A stretch of DNA of 64,000 nt. Origin: Streptomyces piniterrae (lineage in GTDB: Bacteria > Actinomycetota > Actinomycetes > Streptomycetales > Streptomycetaceae). The notes beneath the pieces were generated by a model. The model was given only the letters and a program-made list of their open reading frames with translations. It was not told the origin of the DNA and ran no database searches. Position 1 is the stretch's first letter; every line of letters begins with the position of its first letter. The position numbers were made by a program, and so were the translations under genes. The stretch covers positions 772,924 to 836,923 of the forward strand of contig NZ_SUMB01000004.1 in NCBI RefSeq assembly GCF_005048155.1. The letters run 5' to 3'. Shown in pieces: positions 62,362 to 64,000 of this stretch.

Positions 62362-62909
62362 GCTGCGTCTCCTTCTGCGAGTTCCGCGAGGCGGGTCAGA
62401 CGAATGCGGTTGATCTTGCCGAGTTCCACACGAACGATCTCTCGTTCCTGTTCCGGCGTGTTGTCGATCCGGTTACGGACCGCGTCCCGCATCTGCTCTC
62501 CGGTACGGCCGGAGGCGCAGATCAGGAAGACATGGCCGAACTTCTCCTGGTAGGCCAGGTTGAGCTCGAGCATCTCCGCCTTGAGCGCGTCGGAGGCGCC
62601 GGCCATGCCGCTCTGCTCGCGGCTGGAGGTGGGGTCACCGGGCTTCGGGCGGCCGATCGGCGGGTGCCCGGCCATCGCCTCGGCCAGGTCCTCCGCGGTC
62701 AGCTCGGCCATGGCGGCGTCGCTCGCGGCGTACAGGGCGTCGGTGGTGGCGTAGGGGCGCTGGGCGAGGAGCTTGCTCCCCCATGCCCGGCTGGCACACA
62801 CCTCGTGCAGTGCGGCCTCGGCCGCACCGTCGTCGGTGGTGTTGAACCGGGTGAGCCCTGCGGGGAGACCGGGGGTCTGCCCCAGTGGGCTCGGTGTACT
62901 CGAAGACAC
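62358..62909 (-). CDS. uraD: OHCU decarboxylase
   Basis: 183 residues from GTG (GGAGG six bases upstream). Helical protein with the catalytic His in MAGHPPIGRPK, then LNLAYQEKFGHVFLICASGRTGEQM and NRIDNTPEQEREIVRVEL. It gives S-allantoin from OHCU stereospecifically. First gene of the uraD-uraH-pucL run. Upstream, -35 TTGACG and -10 TTAGCT (17-bp spacer) precede it, with a palindrome over the -35. Confidence 0.93.
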   Translation of the reverse strand: MSSSTPSPLGQTPGLPAGLTRFNTTDDGAAEAALHEVCASRAWGSKLLAQRPYATTDALYAASDAAMAELTAEDLAEAMAGHPPIGRPKPGDPTSSREQSGMAGASDALKAEMLELNLAYQEKFGHVFLICASGRTGEQMRDAVRNRIDNTPEQEREIVRVELGKINRIRLTRLAELAEGDAA

Positions 62910-62957
62910 GGGAAGCCTCCGTGGCCTGGTGCTGGACAGCTTTGGTTGGCTGGAAAC

Positions 62958-62998
62958 AGCTAAGACCCCCAGCAACATCTCGTCAACACTTTGTTGAA
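62958..62998 (-). promoter_or_regulatory. uraD-uraH-pucL promoter with TTCAACA-type operator
   Basis: Minus-strand -35 TTGACG (62981-62986), 17-bp spacer and -10 TTAGCT (62958-62963). The inverted repeat GTCAACA-CTT-TGTTGAA (62982-62998) covers the -35, as in the allB promoter. Confidence 0.65.
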
Positions 62999-63015
62999 AA
63001 GTAGGCAACGCAAAA

Positions 63016-63044
63016 GCCGTCGTCCGTGCAATCCGGACGACGGC
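63016..63044 (-). terminator. Terminator after the HTH gene
   Basis: Perfect 11-bp stem (GCCGTCGTCCG) with a 7-nt loop. On the minus strand it is followed by TTTT. It separates the HTH gene from the uraD promoter. Confidence 0.8.
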
Positions 63045-63078
63045 CTCGACGTGCGGGGCGGATCTGCGAGGGGTCGCC

Positions 63079-63459
63079 TCAGTCGACGCCCTTCGCTGCG
63101 TTTTCCCTGTTCAGGTAGTTGTAGACGGTGAAGCGGCTGACACCGAGCGCGCTCGCGACGGTCTCCACGCCATGCCGTACGGAGAAGGCTCCGCGGGTCT
63201 CCAGAATCCTGACGACCGACTGCTTGGTCTTGCGGTCCAGCTCCGCGAGCGGCACGCCGTGCCGGCGCTGCAGCTCGGCGAGGATGTGGTCGAGCGAGTC
63301 CGACAGATGCGGGAGCCGTACGGCCACCCGATCCTCGCCCTCCCAGGACAGCACGACATCGTCGCCCTGCGCCAGGTCCGGCGCGACCATCTGTCCGCCC
63401 ATCGCGTCCACCAGCGGCTTGACCGCCTGGACGAAGGGGTGGTCGGCGGGCCCCGTCAC
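63079..63459 (-). CDS. Helix-turn-helix protein (DauR/YheO-like C-terminal HTH)
   Basis: 126 residues. The C-terminal HTH_22-like domain is KTKQSVVRILETRGAFSVRHGVETVASALGVSRFTVYNYLN, and the N-terminal 60 residues (DDVVLSWEGEDRVAVRLPHL) are short compared with YheO PAS regulators. It could regulate the purine genes it adjoins and is a candidate for the TTCAACA-type palindrome. Coupled by ATGA to the small gene before it and followed by its own terminator. Confidence 0.75.
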   Translation of the reverse strand: MTGPADHPFVQAVKPLVDAMGGQMVAPDLAQGDDVVLSWEGEDRVAVRLPHLSDSLDHILAELQRRHGVPLAELDRKTKQSVVRILETRGAFSVRHGVETVASALGVSRFTVYNYLNRENAAKGVD

Positions 63460-63725
63460 GAGCTTCTCCCCTCGGACCCGGCGGCGTCCTCGATCACATT
63501 GACCTGTAGCGAGACCCGGGTGGCGCCCGCCTCCAGGGACGCGCGCAGCAGGTCGGACACCGCGCCGAGGACCCGGTCCGCGTCGCCCTCGGCGGTGTTG
63601 CCGAACGGGCCGACGTCGACGGCGTCCAGCTCGGCGCCGGTGACGATGTCGCGCGCCACCAGCGCATGTGGCGGCGCCTCGTCCAGGTCGAACGGTTCCG
63701 TCGTGAACTCAACTCTCAATCGCAC
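63456..63725 (-). CDS. Small hypothetical protein coupled to the HTH gene
   Basis: About 89 residues from GTG 63725 (TTG 63734 possible). Alpha/beta pattern, for example ALVARDIVTGAELDAVDVGPFG and VLGAVSDLLRASLEAGATRVSLQVNVIE. No family recognised. It overlaps the HTH gene by 4 nt and is divergent from the hydroxypyruvate isomerase gene, so the 63726-63874 region is shared. Confidence 0.6.
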   Translation of the reverse strand: MRLRVEFTTEPFDLDEAPPHALVARDIVTGAELDAVDVGPFGNTAEGDADRVLGAVSDLLRASLEAGATRVSLQVNVIEDAAGSEGRSS

Positions 63726-63781
63726 GCCGTTCAACCTACGCGCGGTTCGGCCCGGCGACCAGAAATTGCCGGGGGTCCCCC

Positions 63782-63846
63782 TTGACAGCCTCCGAGCCCG
63801 CCAGGCAATGTTCCATCACGCAGAAAGTAAGTTCCACTATTCGGAA
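63782..63846 (+). promoter_or_regulatory. Promoter and tandem operator of the hyi operon
   Basis: -35 TTGACA (63782-63787), then -10 CAATGT (63806-63811) after 18 bp. Two 15-bp sites, TTCCATCACGCAGAA (63811-63825) and TTCCACTATTCGGAA (63832-63846), lie 21 bp apart, over and after the likely start site. Confidence 0.65.
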
Positions 63847-63874
63847 GCCACTGGGAAGGAGGGGCCGGGCCCCT

Positions 63875-64000
63875 ATGGGTTTCACGGACACGCGCTTCAA
63901 CGTCAATCTGTCGATCCTGTTCACCGAGCTTTCGTTGCTGGAGCGGCCGGCGGCCGCGCGGGCGGCGGGTTTCACGGCGGTGGAGCTGTGGTGGCCGTGG
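63875..64000 (+). CDS. hyi: Hydroxypyruvate isomerase/TIM-barrel isomerase (partial)
   Basis: The first 42 residues only: FNVNLSILFTELSLLERPAAARAAGFTAVELWWPW. This is the N-terminal pattern of hydroxypyruvate isomerase (AP-endonuclease-2 TIM barrel). It would interconvert hydroxypyruvate and tartronate semialdehyde in the glyoxylate carboligase route; the carboligase and reductase probably follow beyond the edge. AAGGAGG lies 12 bases before the ATG. Confidence 0.8.
   Translation, partial: MGFTDTRFNVNLSILFTELSLLERPAAARAAGFTAVELWWPW

Overview
The window is a high-GC actinobacterial chromosome segment, almost certainly Streptomyces. Supporting signs are about 70% G+C, frequent GTG/TTG starts with ATGA or GTGA stop/start overlaps, rare TTA leucine codons, secreted enzymes typical of the genus (GH46 chitosanase, GH84 hexosaminidase, RNase Sa-type ribonuclease), and small families common there (DUF5955, DUF6126).

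Region 1 (1-22973, all minus strand) is a 17-gene exopolysaccharide (EPS) locus, cut by the left edge. It reads from an initiating polyprenyl glycosylphosphotransferase through an AlgD-like nucleotide-sugar dehydrogenase, a GT4, two Wzz-like proteins whose cytoplasmic kinase-like domains lack a P-loop, an AsnB-type amidotransferase, a two-domain oxidoreductase, a heparinase II/III-like lyase, a secreted beta-helix lipoprotein, a Wzy/ligase-like polymerase and a second GT4. It ends in a CDP-sugar module (C-methyltransferase, cytidylyltransferase, PIG-L deacetylase, SDR, DUF4910 peptidase-like protein) and a Wzx-type flippase. I infer a uronic-acid polymer, perhaps amidated and carrying a branched or C-methylated sugar. 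Four TTA codons suggest bldA-dependent, developmental expression.

Region 2 (23-31 kb) holds a small orphan ORF, an anchored hypothetical protein with a ROK glucokinase, and a CUT2-type monosaccharide ABC operon with two paralogous binding proteins. A GntR/UTRA regulator sits upstream; near-identical palindromes precede the regulator and the transporter.

Region 3 (32-42 kb) is accessory: VOC protein, PaaI thioesterase, a PheC-like secreted protein, KDPG aldolase, secreted guanyl RNase, XRE-cupin regulator with a DUF6126 protein, GH84 hexosaminidase, TenA-like protein and a GNAT. From 24 to 52 kb there are many degenerate short-period tandem repeats.

Region 4 (42-64 kb) is purine/allantoin catabolism: allantoicase, allantoinase, IclR (AllR-like) regulator, a MobA-like nucleotidyltransferase, malate synthase, two NCS2 purine permeases flanking a (8-oxo)guanine deaminase, uricase, HIU hydrolase, OHCU decarboxylase, an HTH protein and the start of hydroxypyruvate isomerase. 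The path runs guanine to xanthine, urate, allantoin, allantoate, ureidoglycolate and glyoxylate. Glyoxylate then enters malate or the tartronate-semialdehyde route. Two palindromic motif families recur at these promoters. Embedded are an amidase island bounded by inverted copies of a CCCCTAGGGG-containing repeat, a Ser/Thr kinase, a TetR regulator and a GH46 chitosanase with its own operator.
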